Source: Lingula anatina
Taxonomy: Eukaryota > Brachiopoda > Lingulata > Lingulida > Lingulidae
Length of the DNA stretch: 64,000 nucleotides
Reading direction: 5' to 3'
NCBI RefSeq assembly: GCF_001039355.2
Contig: NW_019775518.1
Span: 279,847-343,846, forward strand
Every line of letters begins with the position of its first letter. Position 1 is the first letter of the stretch. The translations under genes were made by a program, and so were the position numbers. Below are positions 22,536 through 34,468 of this stretch, one piece after another. The notes below the pieces were generated by a model that made no database searches, was not told the origin of the DNA, and worked only from the letters and a program-made list of their open reading frames with translations.

Positions 22536-23122
22536 NNNNNNNNNNNNNNNNNNNNNNNNNNNNNNNNNNNNNNNNNNNNNNNNNNNNNNNNNNNNNNNNN
22601 NNNNNNNNNNNNNNNNNNNNNNNNNNNNNNNNNNNNNNNNNNNNNNNNNNNNNNNNNNNNNNNNNNNNNNNNNNNNNNNNNNNNNNNNNNNNNNNNNNNN
22701 NNNNNNNNNNNNNNNNNNNNNNNNNNNNNNNNNNNNNNNNNNNNNNNNNNNNNNNNNNNNNNNNNNNNNNNNNNNNNNNNNNNNNNNNNNNNNNNNNNNN
22801 NNNNNNNNNNNNNNNNNNNNNNNNNNNNNNNNNNNNNNNNNNNNNNNNNNNNNNNNNNNNNNNNNNNNNNNNNNNNNNNNNNNNNNNNNNNNNNNNNNNN
22901 NNNNNNNNNNNNNNNNNNNNNNNNNNNNNNNNNNNNNNNNNNNNNNNNNNNNNNNNNNNNNNNNNNNNNNNNNNNNNNNNNNNNNNNNNNNNNNNNNNNN
23001 NNNNNNNNNNNNNNNNNNNNNNNNNNNNNNNNNNNNNNNNNNNNNNNNNNNNNNNNNNNNNNNNNNNNNNNNNNNNNNNNNNNNNNNNNNNNNNNNNNNN
23101 NNNNNNNNNNNNNNNNNNNNNN
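22536..23122. other. Assembly gap
   Basis: 587 Ns. The poly(T) on the left edge suggests assembly failed at a homopolymer. Confidence 1.
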
Positions 23123-23359
23123 GTTTGTTCTGCAAAGTTTGGTTTAAGTATAACAGAGTTATAGCCATCTATAAAAGTCCACGTGGTCTGATGGCAAGCA
23201 AAAATTCCAGAATAATGGCAATAACTGCTGTTTTGGAGGTAAAATGCAATTTATTGTATATCTATGCGTTGTTTACCGTGTATATGTATTTATTTTGAAG
23301 CACAAATCTCGTACTAAGAGTTGTTAAGAATGTACTTTTAAAAAGGTACCTAACAGGCC

Positions 23360-23640
23360 AGTAGCCAGCAATTTCAAGAGAGATCCCTTTTCTTAAAAAA
23401 AGGGACCTTTCTTCATGAAACCTTCGTGTACCTAGATAAAAATTTTACCCAGAGGGGACCTTTTTCCGGCAAAAGGGGATTCTTTCGAACACCCCGAGCC
23501 CCACTGCCTACAGGCCTGTCTGATGCTGCTTTTTATTTAAACACTTCAATCGCCCATTTCAGATAGGTAATAACTGAGTGCATTTCAACAAAAGTTAGAA
23601 TATTTTGTTTTCTGTCCGATATATTGTACCATAATAAAGA
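23360..23640. repeat. Interspersed block preceding an old gene head
   Basis: Same block as 8045-8340, here with several small indels. Confidence 0.65.
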
Positions 23641-23653
23641 AGGTAAAAAAAAA

Positions 23654-23885
23654 GATGAGACAAAGATTACAAAAAACGTTCCGCTCCTCCACAATCTATG
23701 AAGCTTGTGTCAAATGTATAACTATCCTTTGCAATGGATATGGGCCCACAACGTTTATTGCTTAATTTGGTCATATAATGGACCCTTTTTAAAGAAATGT
23801 ACCTAGCCACCAACATTTCTAAAAAGAGGGAGATATGAAAAGAGATTCTATCAATTTTGAAAACATTCGTGTGATCAGATACATT
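23654..23885 (+). pseudogene. Old decayed gene head
   Basis: GATGAGACAAAGATTAC...CGCTCCTCCACAATC matches exon 1. 23820-23882 (AAAAGAGGGAGATATG...GAAAACATTCGTGTGA) matches the start of exon 2. Confidence 0.65.
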
Positions 23886-24287
23886 AGGTTCTAGATTTCA
23901 TGTATAACCCACGTAACTGTAAAGCTAACACATGGAAAATTATAATGAACAAGCTAGGCTCAGGATAGCGAACATATTGAATTAATGGGAACATATGATA
24001 CTTGTACTGTTTGTTGGACATGAGGGTTTTATTTGTTTTGTGAAATAAACCGGTAGTGGTAATTTGTATGCGTTATTGTATTCTCCCTTGTTATGAATCT
24101 TAAAACTCATAACCCTCATTATACTGTATGTTACATTACCCGCATTACATGTTACAAAATGTATTATAATGAGTTCACTTGAATAAGGAAATGTAAACTT
24201 AATGAGACAAGGTCTGTTGCAAATATATGTCACACAAGAGAATATAATCAAGTTTTGGCTAGGTTAAACCATAAGCTTATGCTTTTT

Positions 24288-24307
24288 AAACGGGCATCTG
24301 ATGTTGC
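24288..24307 (+). promoter_or_regulatory. Box 2 upstream of U9
   Basis: AAACGGGCATCTGATGTTGC, 110 bases before the ATG. The box 1 position (about 24168) is degenerate here (ATAATGAGTTCACTT). Confidence 0.45.
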
Positions 24308-24397
24308 TTTAACTCTTTAGTTTCATCTAGTATTTTTAAATTCTTTCACTAAGCTGAATTATTGAGTTGTTATCGTACAGAATACATATTATTTTCG

Positions 24398-25553
24398 ATG
24401 GCAGCCAAGTACCAGGCGAGAGAGCTAGGAGAAAAGGAGGTGCGGCATAGATTGGAGAAAGAGTTCAGCACCTTGACAGTCTCTGAAGCTTATCGCAAAT
24501 GTTTAGTTATTGTCAACAAAGGGTGAGTCTGCGTGATTAATTAGTCAATACATGTAACCCAGCAGTTCATTTGCTCAGAATTCAGCTTTCCATTTCACAA
24601 CTTTTTTTTCCGGCAAGAATTTCAACTCAATTTCCTTTTTTTTTTTCAGAAAAGAAGAAAGTGGGAGAGGTGATTCACGCAACATCGAAACAATTTGGGT
24701 CAACAGCCTAAAGCTTACAGAACTTTCTTCACCAGTCCGAATGATGGATTTTGGGGGAGGTACTGGAGCCCCAATGTCAGCCATATGTAAAAGGATTAAA
24801 GAACTCAACAAAGATGTCATCGTCAGCGTGGAAGAACCTCATGAAGATTCTCTGGAGAAATACAAGAAATGCATCGAGAACTTGGAGAATGCTTATCTGG
24901 ATGTGGCCTACTCTGGACGGTTCCAGGATTACTTCGGGAAGTCTGTGGAAGATCTGAAGTCCATTGGCGCGTATCCTGAAGAACAGCAGGACAGGGTGCT
25001 TGCTATACAATGTATGTATCATCTCACAAATTGGTTCGATCCTTCCTCTGATCCGTATGAAGACATCAGGCAAGCTGTCTTTGCCATGTATTCCATCCTC
25101 AAGCCAGGGGGGATGATGTTAATAGAGTTGGATAGTGGAGAAAACGCTTTTATGTGGAACATCTCTGTGGACTGTATTGAAATTCTTTTTCCTAATGATG
25201 TCATTTATCTAAAGAAGATAAATGAGGCTAGGCGCTCATTGCTATTTCAAGGGAGAATTGCAGATATTCTGAACGAGTCGTTCCCAGCTTTTAAAGCTTC
25301 TTTAAGTCACGAGGAGAAAAGCTTTGATGTAGTGCTTCCTTCACTAGCAGAGGTAGGAGTTGCAGCCTTCATTATCTATTTTGATGCTCGGACAGGAGAC
25401 ATGTCCAAGTTTGACCATCGTCATGTATCGTTTTTCATTGACTTTGTCCAGAGAGAGGGCACCAAGTATGGCCTTTCCCAAGAAGAGGATGGAATGTGGC
25501 GGCTGCCAAATGTTTCTCACTTTATTACTATTAAGAAAGCAAAAAAGGTTTGA
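24398..25553 (+). CDS. U9: HNMT-like SAM-dependent methyltransferase, intact (subfamily A)
   Basis: Exons 24398-24522 and 24650-25553, with a 127-base intron; 342 residues. The SAM loop is GGGTGAP (Ala for Thr) at 77-83. SVEEPHEDS follows, then AIQCMYHL with Gln at the position where most copies have His, as in U3. LKPGG is at 192-196 and the last strand is LPNVSHFITIKK. Near the start of exon 2 it has GRGDS and IWVNS where relatives have RKRDS and IRVNS. This is the closest intact relative of U3. Its box 1 is eroded although the coding sequence is intact, so its expression may differ. Confidence 0.88.
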
Positions 25554-25589
25554 AACATCTCCTCAACTTCCTGATTACCATAGACGTAT

Positions 25590-25735
25590 TCGAACTTGTT
25601 CAAGCTTTACGGTTTTGGTATAGCGAATGGAGGCGAACTAGTTCTGTGGTTTTGTGCTACTATTCCTCGCATTGGTCGGAACCTTTCATGTCTTTACAAT
25701 ATACTGCAAAACCCTCTTATGGTGTCACGGCCTCG
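25590..25735 (+). pseudogene. Gene-tail relic after U9
   Basis: Degenerate exon 2 segment similar to 5779-5915, heavily eroded. Confidence 0.55.
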
Positions 25736-25819
25736 ACATGAACTAAATAGTCATTTTATAATTAGTTTGAGTAATATCCTGTTATATCTATATGTACATA
25801 TTGCTTAATTTTGTTACGC

Positions 25820-25825
25820 AATAAA
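25820..25825 (+). promoter_or_regulatory. Poly(A) signal for U9
   Basis: AATAAA in the GCAATAAACTTAAAT context, 267 bases after the stop. Confidence 0.45.
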
Positions 25826-26072
25826 CTTAAATGCAAAGTTTAGTGACAAATTGACAAATGGTACTAGAATTAGTGTGATACTAGCATAAGTGTAGACGGA
25901 ATTTCAATTTATTAGGTTAAATTTTACTGTTAATAAGGGAACACCATTAGCACATCCGAATAATCTTCCTCCTTTCTGGGTACTACAGGAGAAAGCTATT
26001 AAATATTATTATATTCATCCTGTGCTCATTTGGGATTTGTTTTCCTAAAGGTTGATTATTGTAAATATTCAT

Positions 26073-26503
26073 CGAGTTAAATAGTGGGGACAACGCGTAC
26101 ATTTGGAATACCTCTGTCCATTGTTTGAAGACTTGCTTTCCTAATAAAGCCGATAACCTTACAAAGGTAGCGGAGGCTAGACGTTCTTTTGCTGCTTCAA
26201 GGGGAAATTGCCGATATTTTGAACGAATCATTCCCAACCTTTAAAGCTTCGATACGCCAGGAGGAGATGAGGTGTGATTTCTTGATTTCATCGCTGGCAG
26301 AGGTTGGTGCCTCGCTCCTGTCCACCTGTTTTCAAGGTTGGGCAGATGGATCATCCAAATTTGACCCTAGTGTGGTGTCATTTTGCATGGACTTCGTCCA
26401 GAGAGAGGGTAGGAAGTATGGCCTTTCCCAAGAAGAAGATGGAATGTGGCGAATGCCAAGTGTTACACACTTTATTACTATTAGGAAAGTCAAAGCTGAT
26501 TAG
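26073..26503 (+). pseudogene. U10: 5'-truncated HNMT-like pseudogene (subfamily B)
   Basis: Homology begins in the middle of exon 2 (ELNSGDN region) directly after spacer sequence, so exon 1 and the SAM-binding half are absent. An extra T near 26190 (CGTTCTTTTGCTGC) shifts frame. The rest is open to the TAG at 26501-26503, with the PSVTHFITI ending typical of U13 and U17. Confidence 0.85.
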
Positions 26504-26705
26504 GACTATTCGTATTTGTAAATAAAATGTTGTGAACGTTAAAAACTATTGCTATTATATTTCCTAATATTAATCAATGGTTTAAGGAACCAAATGGTAT
26601 TCAATTAAGTGAGCCCAAAAGAATCTGGTGTGACAAAATGGTAGTACTAGGAAAGGAAGTCCTAATGTTCTGAGCTAACAAAAGAATGTCCAAAGAACGT
26701 TGAGA

Positions 26706-27462
26706 CTCCAATCCCTCAACAAAGCAGTAATCGTCAGCGTGGAGGAACCTCATGAAGAGTCCCTGCATAAGTACAAAAATGCGTTGAGAACCTGGAAAAC
26801 GCTAAGCTGGATGTGCCCTACTCTGGACGGCTCCAGGATTACTTTGGGAAGTCCATGGAAGAGCTGAAGTCCATTGGGGCGTATCCTGGAGACCAACAGG
26901 ACAGGGTGCTTGCTTTAGATTCCATGTATCATCTTACACGTTGGTTGGATGATTTCTGTGACCCTCGGGAAGATATCAAGCGAGCTGTCTTTGCCATGTA
27001 TACCATCCTCAAGCCTGGGGGGATGATATTAATACAGTTTAATAGTGGGGACAACGCATACATTTGGAACACCGCTGTGCACTGTTTTAAGATTTGTTTT
27101 CCTAATGAAGCCGTAAACCTAATGAAGGTAGTGGAGGCTAGAAGTTCTTTGCTATTTCAAGGGGAAACTGCCAATATTCTGAACTAATCATTTCCAACTT
27201 TAAAAGCTTCGATATTGCACGAGGAGGTGAGGTGTGATTCCGTGCTTCCATCGCTGGCAGAGATCGGTGCCTCGCTCCTTGCTGCCTATTTCCATGGTTG
27301 GGCAGATGACGCTGCCAAATTTGACCATTCTATGTTGTCATTTTGCATGGACTTCGCCAAGAGAGAGGGCAGGAAGTATTGCCTTTCCCAAGAAGAGGAC
27401 GGAATGTGGCGGTTGCCAGATGTTCACACTTAATCACTTTTAAGAAAATCAAAGCTGATTAG
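26706..27462 (+). pseudogene. U11: 5'-truncated HNMT-like pseudogene
   Basis: Begins at the codons after the SAM loop (CTCCAATCCCTCAACAAAG). One base is lost near 26777 (TACAAAAATGCG). GAA has become TAA at 27185-27187 (NILN-stop). One base is lost near 27424 (GATGTTCACACTTAA). The span ends at the ancestral stop, 27460-27462. The protein is closest to U12. No exon 1 is found upstream. Confidence 0.87.
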
Positions 27463-28629
27463 GACAATTCTTATCTTTAAAGAAAGAATTGTGAAAGTAT
27501 CAAAGAGTAGGGTTATTCTTATTCTTAACCAGGAAGCAATCAGATACATGTTTGGTTTAATCCTGTTGTGTTTATTTCTACTTTGATTTGTATATTTTAT
27601 CCCATGCAATTCATTATCAAAAGGGTGGCAAATGCTCAAAATTATTTTGCATTTGTTCTGCATTTCTATTTTCTAAAATTTTTAACAGCACTTTCGTGAT
27701 GGTACCTTTTTATATATTTCGCATTGCTCAGAGTTTGCTATTAGACGGAGTAAAATGTGGTAATTAAGGGTGAAACAATTAAGTACTTGTGTTCTGGGGG
27801 ATAGCAGCTGCAGCGTTCATGTTGATAAAGTTACCATTGTTTTCACAAACAGAACTTAAAAACCAGACTGGCATCATTACCTTATGTGAATAAAATGTTT
27901 CTGTAGCTTATGGCTCCTTTTTGTAACACATTGATTTGAAAAAACACCTTTTTTACATACCGGTTTGGAAGTTTTGGGATAAAGAGACTCGATAACATTG
28001 CACAAACTTGGAATTTCTCTTCGGGACATTTTATTCAAATTTGAGACTTCAAATCTTGGCAAAGTAAGATTGCTTTATCCACATTGAAATTCAAAACATA
28101 TACAAATGTCGAGCTCAAGTACAATATATGCCCCTCTAAATACAATTTAGATAGGTTCCGGTCAGTTCGTGTACCTAGACGCAATTTACCTGTATCTACA
28201 GATATTTTCACCCCTCAATACCTCAATGTACAGTGCAGATCGCGTGAATTAAAACATTTGAAATGTACATTTGATGGGCCTTTGTGTTTTCATAAATGGC
28301 AGAATTATATACATTCAATGTTGACGGGGTTGACCTTAAAGGGAAAAACAACAGTTCGTTTTGGACCAAAAACCGAATTTCATGAGGTAAGCTAATCCAC
28401 GTTTTTTTTCTACAAAGTTTGGTTTTGGTATAAATGTGTTACAGTCATCTTTTAAAGTCCACGTGGTCTGATGGCAAGCAAAATTCCAGATAAATTTCAA
28501 TAACTGCAGTTTTAGTGGTAAAATGAAATTCATTATATATCTATGAGTTGTTTACAATGTATTTACTGGGAAACATGAATGTCGTATGGAGAGTTGTTAA
28601 GAATTTACTTTTAAAAAGGTACCTAACGG
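27463..28629. other. Spacer between U11 and an old gene head
   Basis: No gene. The common 3' flank runs to about 27840, then a block paralogous to 21920-22460. An orphan box 1 variant lies at 28234. Confidence 0.6.
28234..28245 (+). promoter_or_regulatory. Box 1 variant, orphan
   Basis: TGCAGATCGCGT, upstream of the old gene head at 28903. Confidence 0.3.
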
Positions 28630-28902
28630 GCCTGTAGCCAGCAATTTCAAAAGGGGGGCTCTTTTTCTGAAAAAATGAACCTTTTATCATGAAACCTTCG
28701 TGTACTTAGATAAAATTTTACCCAGAGGGGACATTTTCCCGAGCCCCACTGGCTACAGTCCTGTCTAACGCAGTTTTTTTTGTTAAAACACTTCACTTGC
28801 CTATTTTAGATAGGTAATAACCGAGTGCATTTCAACGAAAGTTAGAATATTTTGTTTTCTGTCCGATGGATTGTACCAGAATAGAGAAGAAGGTGAAAAA
28901 AT

Positions 28903-29112
28903 AGATGAGGATTGGAAGAAAAGTTCAGCTCCTCCACAATCTGTGAAACTTGTTCAAGTGTAATTATCCTCCACAATGGATGAACCCACAGTATTTATTG
29001 CTTATTTTGGCCATATAATGGATCCATTTTAAAGAAATTTACGTAGCCACCAACATTTCTAGAAAGAGGGAGATATGAAAAGAGATTCTCTCAATTTCGA
29101 AACCATTTGTGA
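28903..29112 (+). pseudogene. Old decayed gene head
   Basis: GATGAGGATTGGAAGAAAAGTTC matches exon 1; 29058-29112 matches the start of exon 2. The interspersed block lies at 28630-28890. Confidence 0.65.
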
Positions 29113-29203
29113 ATCCATTTTTACATTTTTCAAAGTTAGTCCCTGTTTTTTCTAAAAAGCTTGTTTTTGTTTTTTAATGGCCTCTTAAGAGATCATTACA
29201 GAG

Positions 29204-30010
29204 TGTGAAATCGTTGAGACAGTGGAGAATATATGTAACTCATGCTTTATTTCAACGTTCAGTTCAGTTAACATTTTGCCATTCACATCTCTTATGTCGG
29301 TACTGCAAATGGACAAGTCAGCAAGGTACATAATCTAGGAAAGAAAACAATAAATAAATAAAATAAATAAAGGAAACTATATAAATACTTATACATGTAC
29401 ATCTGAACATTTAAATTACATACATCAAATACATAACCGTATTTTACTAGATATATTGAACATTACATTAAGTCGGCTTTATATAGCGAGACTTGAATCT
29501 GTTATCTATTCAATAAGCACAAATAATATGAAATTTACCTTATAATACAATTTCCATAATATAATTTTAATAAAAACGTTAAATACTGAATTACAGCAAG
29601 GCTTTACAGTTGACAATTATACTTATGCGTTCGCGTATTTTACATTTACTGTATTTCATACTAATGGCCACGCCCTACCAGGTGCTCTAGCTAATATACC
29701 AATATTTTACCTTTATCATTTATACAGAAAACTAATAAATACAATGCTCAAATATATTTTGATAAGATAAAGACTTACATTATGATTTCTCCGTAGAACT
29801 GTAACAATACACCATACAACGTTGGAAATAACGGTAAAATGCAGGAGAGACCCTACTTGTGCAAAATCCTGTAGCGTTATGACTCAGTTACATTCAAAAC
29901 AGGCGCGCTACTCACGCAAGTCATGAAAACTACTCACACCTTGTATATCTAAAACAAGGAATCTAGCACTTACACCTTGTAAATCTAAAGCAAGGAATCT
30001 GGCACTTACA
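29204..30010. mobile_element. Solo LTR with CAGAG target duplication
   Basis: 807 bases beginning TGTGAAATCG and ending GGCACTTACA. CAGAG flanks it exactly at 29199-29203 and 30011-30015. The uninterrupted paralogous sites (GATCATTACAGAGCATAGCC) are near 9250 and 50231. The LTR has an internal TATATAAAT near 29378, AATAAA motifs near 29350, and a roughly 35-base tandem duplication at its 3' end (CACCTTGTA...GGAATCT...CACTTA twice). No internal retroelement coding region remains, so it arose by LTR-LTR recombination. Confidence 0.9.
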
Positions 30011-30015
30011 CAGAG

Positions 30016-30759
30016 CATAGCCATCTAATGACAAGCACAGATTTCAGATCAATTGCAAAAGCTGTCGTTTTTTTGTGGTAAAATAAAATTAATTTTATTC
30101 CCATGAGATGTTTACAATGTATTTATTGTAAATATAAATCTCATACGAAGAGCTGTTATCCCTTTAAGGGGAACTTCTTTCCATTTCAAATTATGGATCT
30201 AGTGTTTGTACAGAAAGGCCACTCTCTGACCAACGTTTAAGCAATCATTTTTTTTCCAAAAATTATTAATAAAACAGTGTAATTTTGTATTCAATTTGAG
30301 CAGCCCTTGATACATGTATCAGAGGACAATAAAGGATACTAGAATAAGTTTAGGCGGGATTTCAAATGTTTTAGGTTAATTTGTTCTGTTAAATAAGGAG
30401 AACCATCTGCACATCCTCATCATCTTCCTCCTTTATGGCTACTGAATGAGCAGGCTATTCACATTTAAAAAAATCTTTCAGTGCTGTTTTGGGCTTCGTT
30501 TTCTAAAGGTCGTTCATTGTAAATACTTGACGCTTAATTACCTATTCAAAAACTTATTTCATTAGAACGATTTTATTTCAAAATCAGGTTAGGTTGCACT
30601 GTTTGCTGGACACGTGGGTTTTATTTGTGTTGTGTAAGAAACCGGTAGTGGTAATTTGTATGCGTTGCTGTATTCTCCCTTGTTATGAACCTTAAACGCA
30701 TAACCCCAGTTATGCAGCAGTTACGTTACCCGCATTACATGTAACAGAATGTATTATAA
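30016..30759. other. Spacer upstream of U12
   Basis: No gene. Collinear with 9259-10016 and 50230-50987. Confidence 0.7.
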
Positions 30760-30771
30760 TGCAGATCACGT
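30760..30771 (+). promoter_or_regulatory. Box 1 upstream of U12
   Basis: Exact TGCAGATCACGT, 234 bases before the ATG. Confidence 0.5.
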
Positions 30772-30993
30772 ACATGTAAAGAAACTATTTATACCCATGG
30801 TAATTTAGACTTAATGAGACAAGCTTAGGTCTCTTGCAAATATAGGTCACACGAGATAATGTTATATAATCAAATGTGGTAATGTACTACTGCGGTGAAG
30901 AGTTATGCCTAATTTCTACTGAGATTTTGTGAAGCATGGTTATATATTGGTATATATTTTGGAAGAATTATCAGTCAGTTCACAGTATTTCCA

Positions 30994-32118
30994 ATGGCAG
31001 CAAGCTACCAGACGAGAATTCGAGATGAAGAGGAGATGCGGCGTAGATTGGAAGAAGAGTTCAGCTCCTTGGCTAACGCTGAAGCGTATTACAAATGTGT
31101 AACTATTATCGAAAACGGGTAGGTGTAATCCAATAAAAAGCAGCTAATCATTTGTCATTTGTTAATCTTTTTCATTCATCAAGTATTTCAAGTCCTTATT
31201 ATATCACTTTTCAGAGAGGATGAAGGTAAGAAACGCAGCTTAACGGACTTTGATACCATTCGCGAGAACATCCTGAACCTATCAGGACTTCCTTCACCCG
31301 CCCGAATAATGGATTTTGGGGGAGGTACAGGAATCCCCATGTCAGCCATTTGTAAAACACTCCAAGCCCTCAACAAAGATGTAATCGTCAGCGTGGAAGA
31401 ACCCCATGAAGAGTCGTTGCAGAAGTACAAGGAATGCGTTGAGAACCTGGAAAATGTTAAGCTGGATGTGGCCTACTCTGGACGGTTCCAGGATTACTTC
31501 GGGAAGTCTGTGGAAGACCTTAAGTCCATTGGAGCGTATCCTGAAGAACAACAGGACAGGGTGCTTGCTTTACATTCCATGTATCATCTTACACGTTGGT
31601 TGGATGATTTCTGTAACCCTCACGAAGACATCAAACGAGCTGTCTTTGCCATGTATACCATCCTCAAGCCTGGGGGGATGATATTAATACAGTTTAATAG
31701 TGGGGACAACGCATACATTTGGAACACCGCTGTGCACTGTTTTAAAGCTCGTTTTCCTAATGAAGCCGTAAACCTAACGAAGGTAGCGGAGGCTAGAAGT
31801 TCTTTGCTTATTCAAGGGGAAATTGCCGATATTCTGAACGAATCATTTCCAACCTTTAAAGCTTTGATATGGCACGAGGAGATGAGGTGTGATTTCGTGC
31901 TTCCATCGCTGGCAGAGGTCGGTGCTTCGGTCCTGGCCATCTATTTCCATGGTTGGGCAGATAACGCTTTTAAATTTGACTCTAGTGTGTTGTCATTTTG
32001 CATGGACTTCGTCCAGAGAGAAGGCAGGAAGTATGGCCTTTCCCAAGAAGCAGACGGAATGTGGCGGATGTCAAATGTTACACACTTAATCACTATTAAG
32101 AAAGTCAAAGCTGATTAG
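30994..32118 (+). CDS. U12: HNMT-like SAM-dependent methyltransferase, intact (subfamily C)
   Basis: Exons 30994-31118 and 31215-32118, with a 96-base intron; 342 residues. It is the only complete subfamily C gene. MDFGGGTGIP is at 74-83, SVEEP at 101-105, ALHSMYHLTRW in the active-site helix, QFNSGDNAYIW after LKPGG, and SNVTHLITIKK at the C-terminus. A deletion relative to U5 and U14 removed the segment with TATAAAAGG. The remaining promoter has only TATATATTGG-like sequence about 50 bases before the ATG, so core promoter use may differ. Coding motifs are all intact. Confidence 0.88.
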
Positions 32119-32765
32119 GACTATTCTAAGGACTATTTTAAAGAAAGAACTGTAAAAGTAACAAAGTGTAGGGTTATTCTTATTCTTAATCAGGAAACCA
32201 ACGACACATTACATGGTGTACTGGTCACATGGGATACATGTTAAGTTTTATCCTGTTGTGCTTAATCCTGCAGTTTTGTATATTATTTCTATGGAAATCA
32301 TTATCAAAAGAGTGACAAATGCTAATTTGTTGTGCACTTTTCTCAAATGCATGATAGCACTATTATGATGGTACATTTTAAAATATATTTCACATTGTTC
32401 AAAGTTTGTACATGGAGTAAAACGCAGTACTGTAATGTGAAATTATAAAGAACACGTGATCTTGGATATTAGGGCATCTCGGCGTTCATATTGATAAAAC
32501 TTATCATTTTCAATGATATATTATTCAGTTCACATGACGGACTTTTTATTTACTTTACATTGGCATTAAAACAGTCACAATAAGAACTTTCAAACCAGAC
32601 TGGGTCAAAACATTATATGAATAAAATGTGACTCCTTCTTGTGACTCATCTCCCTTTCCTGTCAAACCGCAGACAAACGGCTTAGCGTTGGAAGGAAACT
32701 GTTATAACAGTACTAAACTGTGTAAAGTGGAGTAGTTCTTGACAACTCCACCTCTAGCAAATCAG
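32119..32765. other. Spacer after U12
   Basis: Common 3' flank of the family, no gene. The poly(A) context found after U7 is changed here to AATTATAAAG. Confidence 0.6.
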
Positions 32766-32912
32766 GGCCCCGTATCTCGAAAGCAACGAGCATTGCGACC
32801 GAGCGCAGGCGTCTCGATTCCATAACTCGCCCATACTCGCCCCATATAATACCTTGTAGCCTCTATGTCATATCGCTATTCGCAATACGCGATGCGCTCG
32901 AGATACGGGGCC
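32766..32912. mobile_element. 147-base MITE with GGCCCCGTATCTCGA ends
   Basis: The first 15 bases are the inverse of the last ones (TCGAGATACGGGGCC). The element is GC-rich with CGAGCG/CGCTCG words and no coding capacity. An obvious target duplication beyond AG is not seen. Confidence 0.75.
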
Positions 32913-32986
32913 AGTTCAGCTAGTCTTTGACCCAGAATGTCACTATGTATGTAGGGGAGTCCGGGGCTTGTTGGACCTCAGGGCAN

Positions 32987-33270
32987 CACATTCCATCCCC
33001 TTCTTGGGAAAGGCTGTACTTGCTGCCTTCTCTCGGGACGAAGTTCATGCAGAATGACAACATACGATGGTCAAATTTGGAGGTGTCTCCTGTCCGACCG
33101 TCAAAATAGGTAAAGAAGGATGAGACCCCTGTCTCTGCAAGTGAAGGAAGCACAAAATCACACCTCCCCTCCTCTCCCCTCCTCGTGACTTATTGAAGCT
33201 TTAAATTTTAGAAATGATTCGTTCAGCATATTCACAATTTTATGAATATTCAAAATTATGGCGTTCCATA
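32987..33270 (-). pseudogene. Inverted HNMT-like gene-tail fragment
   Basis: Antisense copy of the U3-tail duplication, carrying the same private variants as 6393-6620. It begins immediately after the single N at 32986, and is collinear with 6697-6939. The insertion may be real or a misplaced contig end. Confidence 0.85.
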
Positions 33271-33581
33271 ATTTTTTTCTTTGCTTATAAAAGTATGAAT
33301 ATTTGTTCTAAGTTACCCAAATATAGTTTAGACCTTTAAATAGCAAAAATCAATTTAATGTCAACAATTAATAGCCAATTGATACCATATTTGAAGCTAC
33401 TCGCAAAATCATAAACTATGATCAAGCTGTAGAGCTCATGCAGTTTCTAAAGCTATATATCAGAGAATCTTCTGTATTTTGCAATACAAGATATTGCATT
33501 TGAAGTATGGAAGAGGTATAATCTACATTCATTATGCATCACTGTAGTAGTAAATTACAGTACAATGCGGAATATAAGAGT

Positions 33582-33791
33582 GCATTCCCATAGATTTAGA
33601 TCGATCCATCTAAATTGACCTAACTCCCTGGGGGTTCACGCTAAATTGATGTCAGCCGGGCGCGCACGGTAGTTAATTACCCCCTTACAGCTTTTAGTAG
33701 GCGGGACAGACGCTTTAGCCGGCTAAGTTGACTGTAATCTAGTGAGACTCCCCACAGGGATAGATCGATCTAAAATCTGTGGGAATGGGGT
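33582..33791. mobile_element. 210-base MITE with GCATTCCCATAGATTT ends
   Basis: Left end GCATTCCCATAGATTTAGAT and right end AAATCTGTGGGAATGGGG are inverse complements over about 25 bases, including GATCGATC. The empty site is near 12648 (GGGATATAAATAGCCTACTGG). Confidence 0.78.
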
Positions 33792-34278
33792 CTAAGTAAC
33801 TTACTGGACAAAAGTATGACTCTGCTGCAAGTATGCTTCTTGGTGAAGCAGAAACGTTTGACAGCAGCGTTCTACTTTATACACACTTTGAATCGAAGAA
33901 AATATAAAGTAGCGTGGTTTAAGAACAAGTGGTACGTTGCTTTTCTACTTCTCAAAGTCTGTCACGGATTCTGTATCCTCAACTTAGAAACGACTTTGTT
34001 AACTTCAAAACATTACAACTACCACACACACACACAAAAAAAGGAGAATTTATAATTAGTGCATTAATATGTTTCTGTGTTTTTTCTACCCCTATGTTTG
34101 TTAAAAGCTGCGTTCACATTAAAACTCTCTAGTACGATAATTTTATTGTGAACGCACCCATAGTTGTTTATACTCTTTAGTCGACTGTTTGGTATGCTAC
34201 TGGCATCACCAAAAGTGTGTCAATCTCGGCGTTTACCATTCAGAACACTTCATCTGTTACATCATTACTTCATTACAT
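33792..34278. other. Upstream block of U13
   Basis: No gene. Subfamily B upstream sequence, collinear with 42093-42590. Confidence 0.6.
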
Positions 34279-34290
34279 TACAGATCACGC
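34279..34290 (+). promoter_or_regulatory. Box 1 variant upstream of U13
   Basis: TACAGATCACGC, 190 bases before the ATG. Confidence 0.4.
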
Positions 34291-34468
34291 ACTATAAGAC
34301 ATGATACTAATACACAGGTACATACATGCGCTTGAAGGAACTAACGGTAGTGAATATGGTGGTTCTATTAATGCGTCATTAACTGAAGAAATTTGAGAAA
34401 GTGCCTGATTCTGCATCTATGTACATTTTTGTAGAGTTATCGGGCAGAACACACTGCAACATATCCCA

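Noticed and set aside
22412-23298. Open frames of over 200 codons across the gap on both strands
   Set aside because: They consist of Ns and poly(T)/poly(A), not sequence.
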